From the NCBI GenBank assembly GCA_017461685.1, contig JAFTXF010000075.1:1-6154 (forward strand): a stretch of DNA of 6,154 nt, in the 5' to 3' direction. Shown in pieces: positions 6,059-6,154 of this stretch. The stretch is from Lachnospiraceae bacterium (GTDB lineage Bacteria; Bacillota; Clostridia; Lachnospirales; Lachnospiraceae). The notes beneath the pieces were generated by a model. The model had not been told where the DNA came from, did not search any database, and worked only from the letters and a program-made list of their open reading frames with translations. How positions within the stretch are numbered: the first letter of the stretch is position 1; every line of letters starts with the position of its first letter. The translations under genes were made by a program, and so were the position numbers.

Positions 6059-6080
6059 TATTGTATGCGCGGCATATAAA
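6053..6080 (+). promoter_or_regulatory. Candidate promoter of the GIY-YIG gene
   Basis: CTGACG (6053-6058, 4 of 6 to the -35 consensus), a 16-base spacer and TATAAA (6075-6080, 4 of 6 to the -10 consensus) lie 40 bases before the ATG at 6121. An alternative pair is TTGTAT (6061-6066) and TAAACT (6084-6089), with a 17-base spacer. No clear intrinsic terminator separates this gene from the regulator, so read-through is also possible. Confidence 0.3.
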
Positions 6081-6120
6081 TGCTAAACTAAAACCAATGA
6101 TATTGCAAAAGGATTTTCAC

Positions 6121-6154
6121 ATGAACTACACCTACATACTCCGCTGCAAGGACA
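6121..6154 (+). CDS. GIY-YIG nuclease-domain protein, N-terminal fragment
   Basis: Only 11 codons lie inside the window: MNYTYILRCKD. This is the characteristic opening of small single-domain GIY-YIG proteins of the YhbQ/YazA type, where the YxYIL strand precedes the catalytic GIY/YIG motif (usually reading DGTLYTG next). AAAAGGA (6107-6113) lies 7 bases before the ATG and supports the start. These proteins are about 80-100 residues long and of uncertain physiological role, with proposed links to DNA repair or processing. It appears unrelated to the sugar locus and probably marks its boundary. The call rests on a very short stretch. Confidence 0.65.
   Translation, partial: MNYTYILRCKD

Overview
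The window looks like chromosomal DNA of a gut-type Firmicute, most likely a Clostridia/Lachnospiraceae relative. The basis is moderate GC, strong AGGAGG/GGAGG ribosome sites, a GPH-family sugar symporter directly behind a GH2 glycosidase, and an L-arabinose-isomerase-like protein divergent from an AraC regulator. This placement is inferred from gene content and style; no marker gene is present. It is a carbohydrate-utilisation locus.

Layout. (1) Bases 1-1646, plus strand: the 3' part of a GH2 beta-glycosidase with both catalytic glutamates present and an unusual methionine-rich helical tail; its 5' end lies outside the window. (2) Bases 1647-1788: a gap with two perfect-stem hairpins. (3) Bases 1789-3204, plus strand: a complete 471-residue GPH (MelB-like) cation:sugar symporter, ended by a strong intrinsic terminator at 3252-3306. 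(4) Bases 3297-3531, minus strand: a small reading frame that appears broken by a frameshift at an (AT)4 run, just behind the isomerase gene. (5) Bases 3542-4987, minus strand: a complete 481-residue L-arabinose/L-fucose isomerase-family enzyme. (6) Bases 4988-5173: a divergent control region with a sigma-A-type promoter for the isomerase, a 20-bp direct repeat of period 21 next to its -35 element (AraC-type half-sites), and an 18-bp tandem repeat that duplicates the regulator's ribosome site and start codon. (7) Bases 5174-6016, plus strand: a 280-residue AraC-family regulator. (8) Bases 6017-6120: a short gap with a 15-bp tandem duplication. (9) Bases 6121-6154, plus strand: the first codons of a GIY-YIG nuclease-domain protein.

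How it may work together (inference): the symporter imports a beta-linked glycoside or oligosaccharide, the GH2 enzyme releases the terminal sugar in the cytoplasm, and the isomerase converts an aldose to a ketose. The AraC-type protein senses the sugar and activates the isomerase promoter through the paired half-sites. No sugar kinase, epimerase or aldolase is visible, so the substrate is undetermined. The most noteworthy items are the operator/promoter geometry, the duplicated translation-start repeat, and the possible frameshifted small gene behind the isomerase. I saw no mobile element, CRISPR array, tRNA, rRNA or riboswitch.
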